Source: Bacteroidales bacterium (lineage in GTDB: Bacteria > Bacteroidota > Bacteroidia > Bacteroidales > Muribaculaceae). Taken from it: DNA of 64,000 nt. Position 1 is the first letter of the stretch; each line of letters begins with the position of its first letter. This document shows, in pieces, positions 34,084 through 43,744 of the stretch. The notes below the pieces were generated by a model, which ran no database searches, had not been told where the DNA came from, and saw only the letters and a program-made list of their open reading frames with translations. The position numbers were made by a program, and so were the translations under genes. The DNA lies in the NCBI GenBank assembly GCA_910575545.1, contig CAJTFH010000006.1:62001-126000 (forward strand). Direction: 5' to 3'.

Positions 34084-34455
34084 TTATTTGTCGGGAAGGT
34101 CTTCCCACTCGACGTCGACCACCTGCTGCTCGGTGATTGTGGTGCTGTTTCTCTCGGCACCGGCCTGTCGGTGGCTTTCTGTTTCGCTTATGGTTATTTC
34201 GCTGAACTTCACATATTCGCCCACATCTTCCGATATTTTCTTTTTCTTGGAGCGGGGCTTTGTCCATCCCCCTTTCCGGGAGCCGTCGGCTTCATATTGC
34301 GAGGTGTGACGCTGCCCTCCGGGCTGGCCGAAAAGGTCGCCGAAGATGTCGAAACTGCCGGTCTTCATCTTGCGGTAGGTGCGCCAGACCTTGAAAGCCG
34401 GTCGCAGCAGCAGATAAAGAATATAGATGAATAATATGAATAGAATTATCGACAT
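34084..34455 (-). CDS. DUF4834 family small membrane protein
   Basis: A 123-residue protein with one N-terminal membrane segment (SIILFILFIYILYLLLRPAF), followed by a charged cytoplasmic tail with a KKKKISEDVGEYVKFSEI motif (the conserved block of the family) and an acidic end VDVEWEDLPDK. Function unknown. The gap of 128 bases to pssA holds no gene I can see. Confidence 0.82.
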   Translation of the reverse strand: MSIILFILFIYILYLLLRPAFKVWRTYRKMKTGSFDIFGDLFGQPGGQRHTSQYEADGSRKGGWTKPRSKKKKISEDVGEYVKFSEITISETESHRQAGAERNSTTITEQQVVDVEWEDLPDK

Positions 34456-34583
34456 AGTTCTCTGTAGTTACTTCATTATCCTGGATAGAGCCCCCGAAGT
34501 ATCAACTCTTGTGGTGCTCTGATGGTTTAATCGGCGGTCTGCCGGCTGTTGTATTCTTTGGAGCGACCGGCCGTTGTGGGGCG

Positions 34584-35312
34584 TTATTTCCTGTGAGGCA
34601 CACGCTGTTTTTCTCTGCGTTTCAACTGCATGGCGGAGAGTATGAAATAGAGGATTATTGTGTAGGCGAACCCTTCTACCCCGAAAATCGCCACGAAAGC
34701 AACGGCTGCCACCATCAGGATATACCGGTCGAGGTTTTCACCAATCCGGAAGTTTTTGAGCTTCAGTGAGAACATGCGCATGTCTGTGACCATCAGCAAT
34801 GCGACTGCCACGATTATGATCACCATGGCGATGTTGCCGACATATGCATGGCTTCCCATCCATGCCGTGGCTCCGACCCAGAATATGGCGTTTGCGGGAA
34901 TCGGCAGGCCTTTGAATGTGGTGCTCTGGCTGTCATCGAGGTTGAATTTGGCCAGCCTGAGCGCTCCCATGACCGGGATTATCAGGCTGATATAGGGAAT
35001 CCATGCCGAATGTGACCAGTCGGTCAGGATATTGTAGAGCAGCATTGCCGGTGCCATGCCGAAGCTGACCAGGTCGCTTAGCGAATCGAGTTCTTTGCCC
35101 AACGGGGAGGGGGCGTTGAGCAACCGGGCCGCTGCCCCGTCGAAAAAGTCGAAAACGGCCGCGCCCCCTATCAGCATCCACACAATCTGCTCGCCCCGGA
35201 ATGCCCCGAAGCGGTCGAATGCCGAAAAGGCGAATATGCAGGCCAGTGCGCCACACAACAGGTTCATGCAGGTGAGCGTGTTGGGCACGGATGTTATTAT
35301 GCGTCGTAACAT
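34584..35312 (-). CDS. pssA: CDP-diacylglycerol-serine O-phosphatidyltransferase
   Basis: A 242-residue integral membrane enzyme that makes phosphatidylserine. The CDP-alcohol phosphotransferase motif D-G-x2-A-R-x8-G-x3-D-x3-D is visible as FFDGAAARLLNAPSPLGKEL-DSLSD (about 56-81). Six or more membrane segments. It starts 9 bases after the psd gene, so synthesis and decarboxylation of phosphatidylserine are encoded together. Confidence 0.94.
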   Translation of the reverse strand: MLRRIITSVPNTLTCMNLLCGALACIFAFSAFDRFGAFRGEQIVWMLIGGAAVFDFFDGAAARLLNAPSPLGKELDSLSDLVSFGMAPAMLLYNILTDWSHSAWIPYISLIIPVMGALRLAKFNLDDSQSTTFKGLPIPANAIFWVGATAWMGSHAYVGNIAMVIIIVAVALLMVTDMRMFSLKLKNFRIGENLDRYILMVAAVAFVAIFGVEGFAYTIILYFILSAMQLKRREKQRVPHRK

Positions 35313-35320
35313 TGTGTGTT

Positions 35321-36001
35321 TTATTTATGTGGATGAAGAAGCCCGACCTGGGTTATGCCACCCATAGTGGTGTCGCCGAGCTTTACGTTGATGGTTGTGC
35401 CCAATGGGAGGTAGAGGTCGACCCGTGAGCCGAATTTTATGAATCCCATATGGTCTTCGACCGAAGCCTCGTCGCCCGGTTGTGCGTATGTCACTATGCG
35501 GCGTGCCATAGCTCCAGCCACCTGGCGCATCAGCACGAGTTGCCCCTCAGGAGTGCGGATGACTACTGTTGACCGCTCGTTTTCAGTGCTTGATTTTGGC
35601 AGGTATGCCGCCATGAACCGGCCGGGATGGTGTTTGGCATAAACCACTTCACCGTTGACCGGGAACCAGTTGGCGTGAACGTTGGTCGGACTCATGAAAA
35701 CCGACAGTTGTATGCAGCGGGTGTGGAGATATTCGTTTTCCATAACCTCTTCTAAGGCCACTACTTTGCCGTCGGCCGACGCCACAACTGCGTTGGTCTG
35801 GTTGCCGGGGAAATGGCGGCGCGGTGATCGGAAGAAGTTGACCACCAGCATATAGAATACAACTGATGCGCTTGTTATGATGATGGGTATGAATACCAGC
35901 GATTTGTCGAGATACATCCACAGCGGTGCATTGATGGCAAGCAGTGCCACCAGAAACAGTATCAGAGTGTTGGTTCCTTCCCGATGAATTTTAACTCTCA
36001 T
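35321..36001 (-). CDS. psd: Phosphatidylserine decarboxylase, short (archaeal/Bacteroidetes) form
   Basis: A 226-residue proenzyme with two N-terminal membrane segments (about 11-50), the phosphate-site motif SPTNVHANWFPVNGEV (about 104-119), and the self-cleavage site FGSRVDLYLP (about 190; Gly-Ser, serine becoming the pyruvoyl group). It makes phosphatidylethanolamine from the PssA product. A -7 box TAACTTTG lies at 36082-36075, 75 bases upstream. Confidence 0.93.
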   Translation of the reverse strand: MRVKIHREGTNTLILFLVALLAINAPLWMYLDKSLVFIPIIITSASVVFYMLVVNFFRSPRRHFPGNQTNAVVASADGKVVALEEVMENEYLHTRCIQLSVFMSPTNVHANWFPVNGEVVYAKHHPGRFMAAYLPKSSTENERSTVVIRTPEGQLVLMRQVAGAMARRIVTYAQPGDEASVEDHMGFIKFGSRVDLYLPLGTTINVKLGDTTMGGITQVGLLHPHK

Positions 36002-36074
36002 GGTCAGATAATGTCTTGTGCTCGTGTGTGAATTTGCATTTCGGTGTGTATTCCTGATGCGTAACTTTAAGCTA

Positions 36075-36082
36075 CAAAGTTA
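36075..36082 (-). promoter_or_regulatory. -7 box of the psd-pssA operon
   Basis: TAACTTTG on the minus strand, 74 bases before the psd ATG; no clear -33 box. Confidence 0.45.
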
Positions 36083-36197
36083 ATGTAAAAATTTTAAATT
36101 ACCCCATGATTGGGCGTATTATTCGGCGTATTTCCGGTGCGTTGATGCGTTAATGGCTTATCTTTGAGTTGTCGCGTGGGTATATGAGGGCATAAAG

Positions 36198-36234
36198 AAA
36201 CCGGATGCACTCTGTCAAAAACGGGGTGCATCCG
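36198..36234 (-). terminator. Rho-independent terminator of pnp
   Basis: ACCGGATGCAC (36198-36208) pairs with GTGCATCCGGT (36224-36234). On the minus strand the stem is followed by TTCTTTAT. It lies 43 bases after the pnp stop. Confidence 0.75.
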
Positions 36235-36276
36235 GTCTGTATCTGTTAACTTCAGGCCTGTGGCCTGTGGGCGGGT

Positions 36277-38535
36277 TTAGTCGCGGAATTCGCGGCGGGG
36301 TCCGCGGGGGCCTTCACGACGCGGGCCACGGTCTCCGTCGCGTCGCGGCATACGGTCTCCGTCGCGACGGGGGCCTTCGCGGCGCGGGCCGCGCGGGCGC
36401 TCGGCGGGTTCAACGTAGCCTTCGGGTTTTTCCTGAAGGGCGCGCATCGACAGTCGGTATTTGCCGGTTTTCTTGTCGATTTCGATGAGTTTGACGGTCA
36501 GCTCGTCGCCTTCTTTGATGCCTGAGGCTTCCATGTCGGGCAGACGCTCCCATGAAATTTCCGAGATGTGGAGCAGTCCGTCGCGGTTTGGCATGAATTC
36601 TACGAATGCGCCGAAATCCTGGATTGTGCGCACTTTGCCGGTGTAGACTTTCCCCTCTTCGGGCAGTTCCACGATGGCATTGATCATCGAGAGTGCCTTG
36701 TCGATTGATTCTTTGTTGGCTGCGGCGACTTCGATGTAGCCGCCCTCCGGAATCTCGTCGATGGAAACGGTTGCGCCCGATGCTTCCTGGATGCCCTGGA
36801 TGATTTTTCCGCCCGGGCCGATAACGGCGCCGATGAGGTCTTTGGGGATGAGCATGGTGACGATGCGGGGAACGTGGGGTTTGTAGTCCTCGCGTGGCGC
36901 TGGTATGGTCTGCTCGATGATGTCGAGGATATGAAGGCGTCCCTCGCGGGCCTGGTTTAGGGCGCGCTCAAGGATTTCATAGCTAAGGCCGTCGCATTTG
37001 ATGTCCATCTGGGTGGCGGTTATTCCCTGGCGTGTGCCGGTCACTTTGAAGTCCATATCGCCGAGGTGGTCTTCGTCGCCGAGGATGTCGGAGAGGATGG
37101 CGTACTGGCCTGTTGCGTTGTCGGTAATCAGTCCCATTGCGATTCCGCTGACTGGGCGGCGCAGTTTGACACCAGCATCCATCAGCGCCAATGTGCCGGC
37201 GCAGACGGTTGCCATCGACGATGAGCCGTTGCTCTCGAGGATGTCGCTCACAACGCGGCATACATAGGGGAAATCGTCGGGGAACATGCGCTTGATGGCG
37301 CGGTGGGCGAGGTTGCCGTGGCCGATTTCGCGGCGGCCTACGCCGCGGGTCGGACGGGCTTCGCCTGTTGAGAATGGGGGGAAGTTGTAGTGGAGAAGGA
37401 AGCGCTCGCGCCCTTGGTTGAGCACGTCGTCGAGGATTTTCTCATCGAGTTTGGTGCCGAGGGTGACGGTTGAGAGCGACTGGGTTTCGCCGCGTGTGAA
37501 CACTGCCGACCCGTGGGGGCCGGGCAGGTAGTCGACTTCGCACCAGATGGGGCGGATTTCGTTGGTTTTGCGGCCGTCGAGGCGGATTCCTTCGTCGAGG
37601 ATGCAACGGCGCACGGCATCGCGTTCAACGTCGTGGTAGTAGCGTTTCACCAGCGGGGCTTTCTCGTCGCGTTCCTCTTCGGGGAGCGATTCGATGTATT
37701 CGTCGCAGATGGCGTCGAAAGAGTCCTGGCGCCAGTGTTTGTCAGCGCATCCGGCTTTGGCCACTGCGTATGCTTTGTCGTAGCATTTGTCGCGCACGTC
37801 TTTGCGCAGCTCTTCATCGTTGACTTCGTGGCAGTATTCGCGTTTTACGGTCTTGCCGGCGGCCTCGGCCAGTTCGAGCTGAACCTGGCAATGCTTCTTG
37901 ATTTCTTCGTGGGCGGCTTTGAGGGCTGCAAGGAGTTCGGCTTCCGAAACCTCGTTCATCTCTCCTTCAACCATCATGATGTTTTCGGCGGTTGCGCCTA
38001 CCATCAGTTCCATGTCGGCGCGTTCAAGCTGCTCGAAAGTGGGGTCGATTACGAATTCGCCGTCAACGCGGGCCACACGCACTTCCGAGATGGGGCCGTG
38101 GAACGGGATATCGCTCACGGCTATGGCTGCCGATGCGGCGAGCCCTGCGAGGGCGTCGGGGATTTCTACACCGTCGGCTGAGAACATCGTTATGTTCACG
38201 AAAGTCTCGGCGTGGTAGTTATCGGGGAACAGCGGGCGAAGCACGCGGTCGACCAGGCGCGATGTCAGGATTTCGTAGTCTGACGCGCGGCCTTCGCGTT
38301 TGAGGAAGCCTCCGGGGAAACGCCCTGCTGATGAGAATTTTTCTTTGTAGTCAACTGTAAGGGGCATAAAGTCTACCCCCTCTCCGGCCTCTTTGGCCGA
38401 TACCACCGTTGCGAGCAACATGGTGTTGCCCATACGGAGTTCCACTGCTCCATCAGCCTGCTTGGCGAGCTTGCCGGTTTCAAGCGTTATCTCGCGACCG
38501 TCGGGCAGGGTGATGGTCTTTTTAATCGGGTTCAT
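36277..38535 (-). CDS. pnp: Polyribonucleotide nucleotidyltransferase
   Basis: A 752-residue PNPase: two RNase PH-like domains (first about 10-230, second from about 310 with [23 protein letters not shown]), KH domain ([21 protein letters not shown], about 560-580), S1 domain ([30 protein letters not shown], about 630-660 in outline). The last 50 residues are an Arg/Gly/Pro-rich tail made of RRDGD and RRxGPR repeats, as in Bacteroidetes RNA-binding proteins. It degrades mRNA 3' to 5' by phosphorolysis. A -7 box TATCTTTG lies at 38577-38570. Confidence 0.97.
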   Translation of the reverse strand: MNPIKKTITLPDGREITLETGKLAKQADGAVELRMGNTMLLATVVSAKEAGEGVDFMPLTVDYKEKFSSAGRFPGGFLKREGRASDYEILTSRLVDRVLRPLFPDNYHAETFVNITMFSADGVEIPDALAGLAASAAIAVSDIPFHGPISEVRVARVDGEFVIDPTFEQLERADMELMVGATAENIMMVEGEMNEVSEAELLAALKAAHEEIKKHCQVQLELAEAAGKTVKREYCHEVNDEELRKDVRDKCYDKAYAVAKAGCADKHWRQDSFDAICDEYIESLPEEERDEKAPLVKRYYHDVERDAVRRCILDEGIRLDGRKTNEIRPIWCEVDYLPGPHGSAVFTRGETQSLSTVTLGTKLDEKILDDVLNQGRERFLLHYNFPPFSTGEARPTRGVGRREIGHGNLAHRAIKRMFPDDFPYVCRVVSDILESNGSSSMATVCAGTLALMDAGVKLRRPVSGIAMGLITDNATGQYAILSDILGDEDHLGDMDFKVTGTRQGITATQMDIKCDGLSYEILERALNQAREGRLHILDIIEQTIPAPREDYKPHVPRIVTMLIPKDLIGAVIGPGGKIIQGIQEASGATVSIDEIPEGGYIEVAAANKESIDKALSMINAIVELPEEGKVYTGKVRTIQDFGAFVEFMPNRDGLLHISEISWERLPDMEASGIKEGDELTVKLIEIDKKTGKYRLSMRALQEKPEGYVEPAERPRGPRREGPRRDGDRMPRRDGDRGPRREGPRGPRREFRD

Positions 38536-38569
38536 TCTGTGTTTTTTGTTTTTAACTTCTTAAATCGCG

Positions 38570-38577
38570 CAAAGATA
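38570..38577 (-). promoter_or_regulatory. -7 box of pnp
   Basis: TATCTTTG on the minus strand, 35 bases before the pnp ATG; -33 box not evident. Confidence 0.45.
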
Positions 38578-38742
38578 CGAAAAATTCTCCGGTTTCCCAT
38601 GCCGCTTTGCGCCTTATTCTCTGTGGCATAACAAAAAAATATGCAAAATATGCATAATGCGGGGATGGTGTGTGGCCGATTGTGTTGGGTGGTGTGGGGT
38701 TTCTATGTGGTTGGTGTGTGCAGGTGTGAAAGCAGGGGCATG

Positions 38743-38790
38743 AAAAAAAGAATCACTAACCTCAATCCGAAGATTGAAAATTAGTGATTC
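38743..38790 (-). terminator. Rho-independent terminator after tRNA-Asp
   Basis: GAATCACTAA pairs with TTAGTGATTC, with a second small stem (CAATC/GATTG) in the loop. On the minus strand it is followed by eight T. It lies about 15 bases beyond the tRNA 3' end. Confidence 0.85.
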
Positions 38791-38804
38791 TCCTCTCTCT
38801 CCTG

Positions 38805-38878
38805 CGGTGCGGACGAGACTCGAACTCGCGACCCCCTGCGTGACAGGCAGGTATTCTAACCAGCTGAACTACCGCACC
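38805..38878 (-). tRNA. tRNA-Asp (anticodon GTC)
   Basis: Cloverleaf on the minus strand: acceptor GGTGCGG/CCGCACC, D arm GTTCAGCTGGTTAGAAT, anticodon arm CCTGC-CTGTCAC-GCAGG with anticodon GTC, and T arm GCGAG-TTCGAGT-CTCGT; discriminator G. The CCA end is not encoded (CAG follows). Confidence 0.97.
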
Positions 38879-39095
38879 AAAGGTTTGCTATCCCGGTAAA
38901 CCTCAGTTCTCGAAAACTCCTCGCTTGGAGTTCCACTCCGCTTTTTCAAGCGCCGTTGGTTTCCCTTTCGTTTGCGTGTGCAAAGTTACACGCCTTTTCT
39001 CATTCCACCAAATTTTTTTGCAACTTTCTTCAAAAAATCTGCAATTTTTCCTTGTTTTCCCCTCAAAAACCCTCTTTCGGGGCTTTTTAGGGGGG

Positions 39096-40367
39096 TCAAT
39101 CCTCTTCTTTACGGGAGATTTTTATCAGTTCAAGGCGGTTGGCGGATTTTTCGATGACCTCCATATTATAGTCGCCAAGCTCGATGGCGGTGCCTTTAGC
39201 CGGAATCTGGCCTGTTGAGAAGAGGATGTATCCGGCCAGGGTCTGGTATTCGTCTTCTTCTGGTAGGTCGAAGTGATATTTTTCGTTGAGATATTCGATT
39301 TCTGCACGTCCGGAAAATTCATATACCCCCGGTGCGATTTCCCGCTCGGTGATCTGTTCGTGGTCGTGTTCGTCTTGGATGTCGCCGCAAATCTCCTCCA
39401 TGAGGTCTTCTAGGGTCACCATGCCGGATGTGCCGCCGAATTCGTCGACTATTATGGCTATCGAGCGTTTCTCGGCCAGCAGACGGCGCAGCATTTTATT
39501 TGCCATAAGGGTTTCGGGGGCGTAGACAACGTCTTTCAGTTGTTCCTTCCAATCGCGCCCGGCTATGAAAAGCTCGCTCACATGGATGTAGCCGAGCACG
39601 TTGTCGATGTCGTCGCGGTAGACTATGATTTTCGACCGGCCCGATTCGGTGAACAGGCGGCTGAGCTGTGCCCGCGAGGTGTTGTCGATGTCGACGGCCA
39701 CGATTTCATTGCGCGGTGTCATGCAGTCGCGCAGGTGTATGGTCGAGAAGTCGAGGGCGTTGTGGAAAATCTTAACTTCGTTTTCAACCTGGGCTTTCTC
39801 TTCGGTCTGCTCGTCGATTGTCTGCTCAAGGTATTCGTTGAGGTCGACCAGCGACAGTGCGCCGAGTTTGGCGTTGCGGTCTTTGACCCCGAAAATTTTC
39901 ATCAGTATCTTCGACAGCCATGTGGTGAACAGCGAGATGGGGTAGAGCAGTAGGTAGATTGTTGCCGTGAGTGGGGCGAACAGCTGCATTGACCGGTTGG
40001 GGTTGATGCGGAATATGGTCTTGGGCAGGAATTCGCCGGTTATCAATATTATGCCGGTTGATATCAGCGTCTGGGCGATGAGCACGAGCGCCTGGTTGTC
40101 GAGCCACCCTTCGAGAGTGGGCTCTATCATTTTTGCCGCTCCCATTCCGTAGATGACCAGCACGATGTTGTTTCCAACAAGGATTGTGGATATGAAGAAT
40201 TCAGACCGTGAATAGAACAGGTTGAGCACTTTGCCTACGAATCCCCCTTTCTGCACGTCGAGTTCGACCCTCACCCGGTCTGAGGTTACGAATGCTATTT
40301 CGATGCCGGAGAAGAAGGCTGAGAAGGCCAGAGATATGAGTGTGATGATTAGCCAGGTGGTATCCAT
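39096..40367 (-). CDS. GldE-like CNNM/CorC family membrane protein
   Basis: A 423-residue protein: DUF21 membrane domain with three or four segments (about 1-150, SAFFSGIEIAFVTSDRVRVEL), a CBS pair (about 205-330, MTPRNEIVAVDIDNTSRAQL; VDEFGGTSGMVTLEDLMEEI) and a C-terminal CorC/HlyC domain (FSGRAEIEYLNEKYHFDLPE). In gliding Bacteroidetes the relative GldE supports the lipoprotein GldD; in others these proteins are linked to ion efflux. It is the last gene of the coaX-OMP-lptC run (15-base gap to lptC). Confidence 0.9.
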   Translation of the reverse strand: MDTTWLIITLISLAFSAFFSGIEIAFVTSDRVRVELDVQKGGFVGKVLNLFYSRSEFFISTILVGNNIVLVIYGMGAAKMIEPTLEGWLDNQALVLIAQTLISTGIILITGEFLPKTIFRINPNRSMQLFAPLTATIYLLLYPISLFTTWLSKILMKIFGVKDRNAKLGALSLVDLNEYLEQTIDEQTEEKAQVENEVKIFHNALDFSTIHLRDCMTPRNEIVAVDIDNTSRAQLSRLFTESGRSKIIVYRDDIDNVLGYIHVSELFIAGRDWKEQLKDVVYAPETLMANKMLRRLLAEKRSIAIIVDEFGGTSGMVTLEDLMEEICGDIQDEHDHEQITEREIAPGVYEFSGRAEIEYLNEKYHFDLPEEDEYQTLAGYILFSTGQIPAKGTAIELGDYNMEVIEKSANRLELIKISRKEED

Positions 40368-40382
40368 TGTTTCAGATGTGTG

Positions 40383-41015
40383 TTAATTGGCTGCCCCGGG
40401 GGTGGCGGTGGCCGATGTGTCGCGGTCTCCGGGCGTTTTCCGGAATGCGCTTGTGGGGAATATTCCTGAAGGTTTGCGGATTGTGTAGGTTGTCATGCTT
40501 TCATTTGACTCGAATCCGTAGCCTTCGATGGTCCGGTCGGTGCGCTCTATGTGGATGAAGGAGTCGGAGTAGATTTTCCGGGAGTTCTGGTCCCAGAACA
40601 GCTGCTGGGTGAGGAAACGGTCGCCGTTGACGTTGCGCATCCTGACGTTGCGGTCGAACCGCCACAGGCGTTTGCCGCTGAAATATGTTGCCGTGTCGGC
40701 GGTGAATGTGCCGTCTTCTTTCATGTTGTCGTCGAGTTTGACGATGAACATGCCGTCGGGGAAGTTCCAGTGGGGCTCTTGGGCTTCTTCAAACATCAGC
40801 CACAGTGGGGTGGTTATGTGGTAGCGGGTGTAGCCTGAGTCGGAGATGGTTGTCGAGACGTTTATTGTCTTCATGGTGGGGAATGTCTCCGGGTCGGCGC
40901 TGATGGCGATGGTGTCGCGGTGGTCGTCGGAACATGCCGCCGCCACAAGCGCAACGATTGCCACCGCCAGGAGCGGCGGCAGCATCCTCATTCCTGTCGT
41001 GTTTTGCCGTCTCAC
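40383..41015 (-). CDS. lptC: LPS export protein LptC (lipoprotein)
   Basis: A 210-residue lipoprotein with lipobox VAAAC-SD at about 28 and the LptC beta-jellyroll pattern: ISDSGYTRYHITTPLWLMFEE and GTFTADTATYFSGKRLWRFDRNV, then RNVNGDRFLTQQLFWDQNSRKIYSDSF-type strands. It passes lipopolysaccharide from the LptBFG pump to LptA in the periplasm. It sits between an outer-membrane protein gene (13 bases) and the GldE-like gene. Confidence 0.88.
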   Translation of the reverse strand: MRRQNTTGMRMLPPLLAVAIVALVAAACSDDHRDTIAISADPETFPTMKTINVSTTISDSGYTRYHITTPLWLMFEEAQEPHWNFPDGMFIVKLDDNMKEDGTFTADTATYFSGKRLWRFDRNVRMRNVNGDRFLTQQLFWDQNSRKIYSDSFIHIERTDRTIEGYGFESNESMTTYTIRKPSGIFPTSAFRKTPGDRDTSATATPGAAN

Positions 41016-41028
41016 TGCCGGATGGCTG

Positions 41029-42291
41029 TTATTTCAGCTTGTTGCGCCAGAACCACAGCTCGTTGAAGTTCACTCCGAGCGTGACCATGAAATAGTTTTC
41101 TTTGACCAGCGGCGAGGGGTGAGCCTGCCGGTTCTTGTATTCGAGGCTCAGGTTGACCATAGTCTTCGACGATGGCGCCGGCAGTCCGAAACCGAGGCTT
41201 ACACCTATCTCCCTGAGGCTGTTGTCGCCCACCTTGATGTAGTCGTTGCAGTAGTATGCCCCCAGGCGGTAGTTGATTTTCTGCACCCAGCTTCCACGGG
41301 GACGGTTTACGAACTGCAGGCCGATTCCCGCTTTCCAGCGGTTGTTGAACGAACCTGTGGCGTCGTTGAACCCTTCTATGGTGGCGAATCTGGCGTTTTT
41401 CCAGGGTTGGTATGTGAAGTCGGCTTCCACCATCAGCCTTCCCTGCCATTCGTAGTTTATGCCGGCACCCCAGGTTTCGGCCATGCGGGAACGCCCGTTG
41501 AGGTTGAGGTTTGCGATGGTGTCGGGTTTCTCATCTGCGTTTACGTCGTATTTGACGCCGTAGGTGTGGCCGCGGAATGTTTTGGCGGGTGAGTAGACCG
41601 CGCCAAGTGTCAGGGCGTTGTCGGCATTGAAGGCAATTCGGTATTGCAGGCCGAACCGCAGGTCGTAGTCGCGCACTTCGATAACCCTCTCGAACAGTGA
41701 TGTGCTGCTCGAGGTGTTGTCGTCGCCGTCGCTGTAGACGTATGTGTCGTTTACCAGTGTGCCGAACAGGTAGCTTGCGTTGACACCCAACGACAATCCT
41801 TTGAAGGGTGTTGCCCCGAATCCGAGGTAGACCTGGTTGAGCGACCCGTGGCCTGAGTGGGCGTTGCTGCCGTTGGCAATCTCGTCGCCGAAGCTGTAGC
41901 CTACTTCAGAATAGGGTATCAGACCGGCGGATGCGCCGAGCCATTTGGTGATGGGCACCTGCAAGGTGATATAGTCGAGGCCTCCGGTGAAGTTGCTCCC
42001 TTTTTCGCCGGCGTCGCTGGTGCGCAGGGTCTTTATGTCGGCTCCTATGTCGAAGAGGAATGTCAGAGAGTCCATCCCTGCGTAGCTGGCCGGGTTCATG
42101 AAGTTGATCTGCCGCCCGGAGCGCATGGCATAACCCACCCCGCCCATTGATTTCTGCACGGTGTTAGCCTGGTCGCTGATTAGTCCGTAACCGAAACGTG
42201 AATAGGGCGACACGGTGTTGTTTTCAGCGCTCAGCGAGAAAGCTGCCGCAGCCAGCGTTGTTATTGCGATGATGAGTTTATTTATTTTCAT
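41029..42291 (-). CDS. Outer-membrane beta-barrel protein of unknown function
   Basis: A 420-residue exported protein with signal peptide (KLIIAITTLAAAAFSLSA) and a FadL/PorV-like barrel pattern: SPYSRFGYGLISDQANTVQKSMGG at the mature N-terminus, NPASYAGMDSLTFLFDIG (about 66-83), many alternating strands, and a closing aromatic strand (NYFMVTLGVNFNELWFWRN). Its position between coaX and lptC is common in Bacteroidales. It overlaps the end of coaX by 14 bases. A transport or envelope-assembly role is likely; a specific one cannot be given. Confidence 0.8.
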   Translation of the reverse strand: MKINKLIIAITTLAAAAFSLSAENNTVSPYSRFGYGLISDQANTVQKSMGGVGYAMRSGRQINFMNPASYAGMDSLTFLFDIGADIKTLRTSDAGEKGSNFTGGLDYITLQVPITKWLGASAGLIPYSEVGYSFGDEIANGSNAHSGHGSLNQVYLGFGATPFKGLSLGVNASYLFGTLVNDTYVYSDGDDNTSSSTSLFERVIEVRDYDLRFGLQYRIAFNADNALTLGAVYSPAKTFRGHTYGVKYDVNADEKPDTIANLNLNGRSRMAETWGAGINYEWQGRLMVEADFTYQPWKNARFATIEGFNDATGSFNNRWKAGIGLQFVNRPRGSWVQKINYRLGAYYCNDYIKVGDNSLREIGVSLGFGLPAPSSKTMVNLSLEYKNRQAHPSPLVKENYFMVTLGVNFNELWFWRNKLK

Positions 42292-43003
42292 TGTAAAGTA
42301 GAATGCTTAACAGACCTTTGGTTACGAGGCATGGGTCGACTGTCGCCTCGAAATCCAGGAATTCGTTTACCCTGTGTGCCCATCCCCCCGTCAGCACTAT
42401 ACGGGTGTCGGCCGGGAGCATTGCCCTGTAGTAGGCGATTTCACCGACCACTCCTCTGACTGCTCCGGCTCTCATGGCCGTTGCCGTGTCAGTGCCCAGC
42501 AGGGGTGTGTCGCCATATCCTCCTACTTCGGGCAGACGTGCCGTGAAGCTGTGGAGCGAGCGTAGGCGCATTCCGATGCCGGGGGCGATGTTCCCCCCTT
42601 TGAAATGGCCGTCTGCGCTGACAAGGTCGTAGGTCACGGCCGTGCCCATGTCGACCACCAGCGAGTTTTCGCCCGGGAAAAGACTCCAAGCCCCCACTGC
42701 GGCGGCAATCCGGTCTTCACCCAGCGTGTGTGGTGTGGCGTAGTCGATTTTCAACGGCATCGGCATGTCGTGGCTCACCTCGCGCGCTTTCACACCCTGG
42801 CTTATCAGCAGCCTGGCGATTTTCTTGCCGTTTCCGGTCACTGAGCAACACAAGGCCCTTTCGGGGCGGAAACGCTCGGTCACGCTTTGAAGCTGCTGGG
42901 GTGTGAGCTGCTTCGATTCTTCCTGGTCAACAAGCTCGCTGCCGTCCCAAACGGCTATTTTTGCCGAACTGTTGCCTTGGTCGATGGTTAGATTCAGACC
43001 CAT
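42278..43003 (-). CDS. coaX: Type III pantothenate kinase
   Basis: A 241-residue CoaX that phosphorylates pantothenate, the first step of coenzyme A synthesis. The ASKHA-fold motifs are visible: LTIDQGNSSAKIAVW (phosphate 1, about 4-18), the substrate region TPHTLGEDRIAAAVGAW (about 90-106), VVDMGTAVTYDLV (about 115-127) and GGNIAPGIGMRL. First gene of the coaX-OMP-lptC-gldE run; a -7 box TAATTTTG lies at 43077-43070. Confidence 0.94.
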   Translation of the reverse strand: MGLNLTIDQGNSSAKIAVWDGSELVDQEESKQLTPQQLQSVTERFRPERALCCSVTGNGKKIARLLISQGVKAREVSHDMPMPLKIDYATPHTLGEDRIAAAVGAWSLFPGENSLVVDMGTAVTYDLVSADGHFKGGNIAPGIGMRLRSLHSFTARLPEVGGYGDTPLLGTDTATAMRAGAVRGVVGEIAYYRAMLPADTRIVLTGGWAHRVNEFLDFEATVDPCLVTKGLLSILLYNENK

Positions 43004-43069
43004 TGTTTATCGGATGCGGCCGTGGCATAACTCCCCCTCCCCGTTGATGCCGGAGGCCAATAATCGGGG

Positions 43070-43077
43070 CAAAATTA
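43070..43077 (-). promoter_or_regulatory. -7 box of the coaX operon
   Basis: TAATTTTG on the minus strand, 67 bases before the coaX ATG. Confidence 0.45.
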
Positions 43078-43128
43078 CAAAAACCTATTTAATAATCGCT
43101 TACACCCGTTGATAAAATTGCTTAAATA

Positions 43129-43171
43129 AGGAAGTGTGTCGCACTTCCTGAATCTACACTTCCTGAATCTA
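43129..43171. repeat. Hairpin plus perfect 15-bp tandem duplication after luxS
   Basis: CACTTCCTGAATCTA occurs twice in tandem (43142-43156, 43157-43171). AGGAAGTG (43129-43136) pairs with CACTTCCT at 43142-43149. Reading from luxS the stem is followed by TATTTAAG, so it may be a terminator whose arm was duplicated. Confidence 0.55.
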
Positions 43172-43207
43172 CGAGTGTGTGGCGAAGTGTGGCGGTAGCA
43201 GCCGGAA

Positions 43208-43687
43208 TCAGGGATAGGTGAGGTTTTCCTCTTTCGGGCGCGAGAGCACTTCGGTCAGGTAGCGGCGTGCGTCGCGGCGTGCTGCCGCGAGATCCATGAA
43301 TGTGTAGTTGCCGCAGTCGCGCGCAGTGGCGCCCGGCACTTTCCCTTCATATCCGGCTATGAATTCCATCACTTCACGCATCAGCGGGAGGATATCGTTG
43401 GGCATGAGGTCTCCTTTAAGAATCAGGTAGTTGCCTGTGCAGCACCCCATCGGCCCCCAGTAGACGACCCGGTTTTTCCATTGCGGGTGGTTGCGGAGGA
43501 AAGTGGCGGCGAGATGTTCCATGGCGTGGAGCGAGCGTGGTGTGAGGGCTTCCATGCGGTTTGGCTCGGTCATGCGTATGTCGAAGGTGGTGATTACGTC
43601 GCCTGAATCGGTTACGTCGCGCCGGCTGACATATACGCCTCTTAGCAGCCGCAGATGGTCGACTGTGAAACTGGCTATTTTTTCCAT
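43208..43687 (-). CDS. luxS: S-ribosylhomocysteine lyase
   Basis: A 159-residue LuxS that splits S-ribosylhomocysteine to homocysteine and DPD, the precursor of autoinducer-2. Metal site and active site are intact: FTVDHLRLLRGVYVS (about 6-20), HAMEHLAATFLRNH (HxxEH, about 54-67), WGPMGCCTGNYLIL (catalytic Cys, about 77-90) and ARDCGNYTFMDL (metal Cys, about 123-134). It follows mtnN by 57 bases, so the two consecutive steps of S-adenosylhomocysteine recycling are encoded together. Confidence 0.97.
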   Translation of the reverse strand: MEKIASFTVDHLRLLRGVYVSRRDVTDSGDVITTFDIRMTEPNRMEALTPRSLHAMEHLAATFLRNHPQWKNRVVYWGPMGCCTGNYLILKGDLMPNDILPLMREVMEFIAGYEGKVPGATARDCGNYTFMDLAAARRDARRYLTEVLSRPKEENLTYP

Positions 43688-43744
43688 TGGTGTTTTGTTT
43701 TCCGGTTGGTTTTGTCGGTTGGTTTTGTGTGTTTCCCGGTTGCG

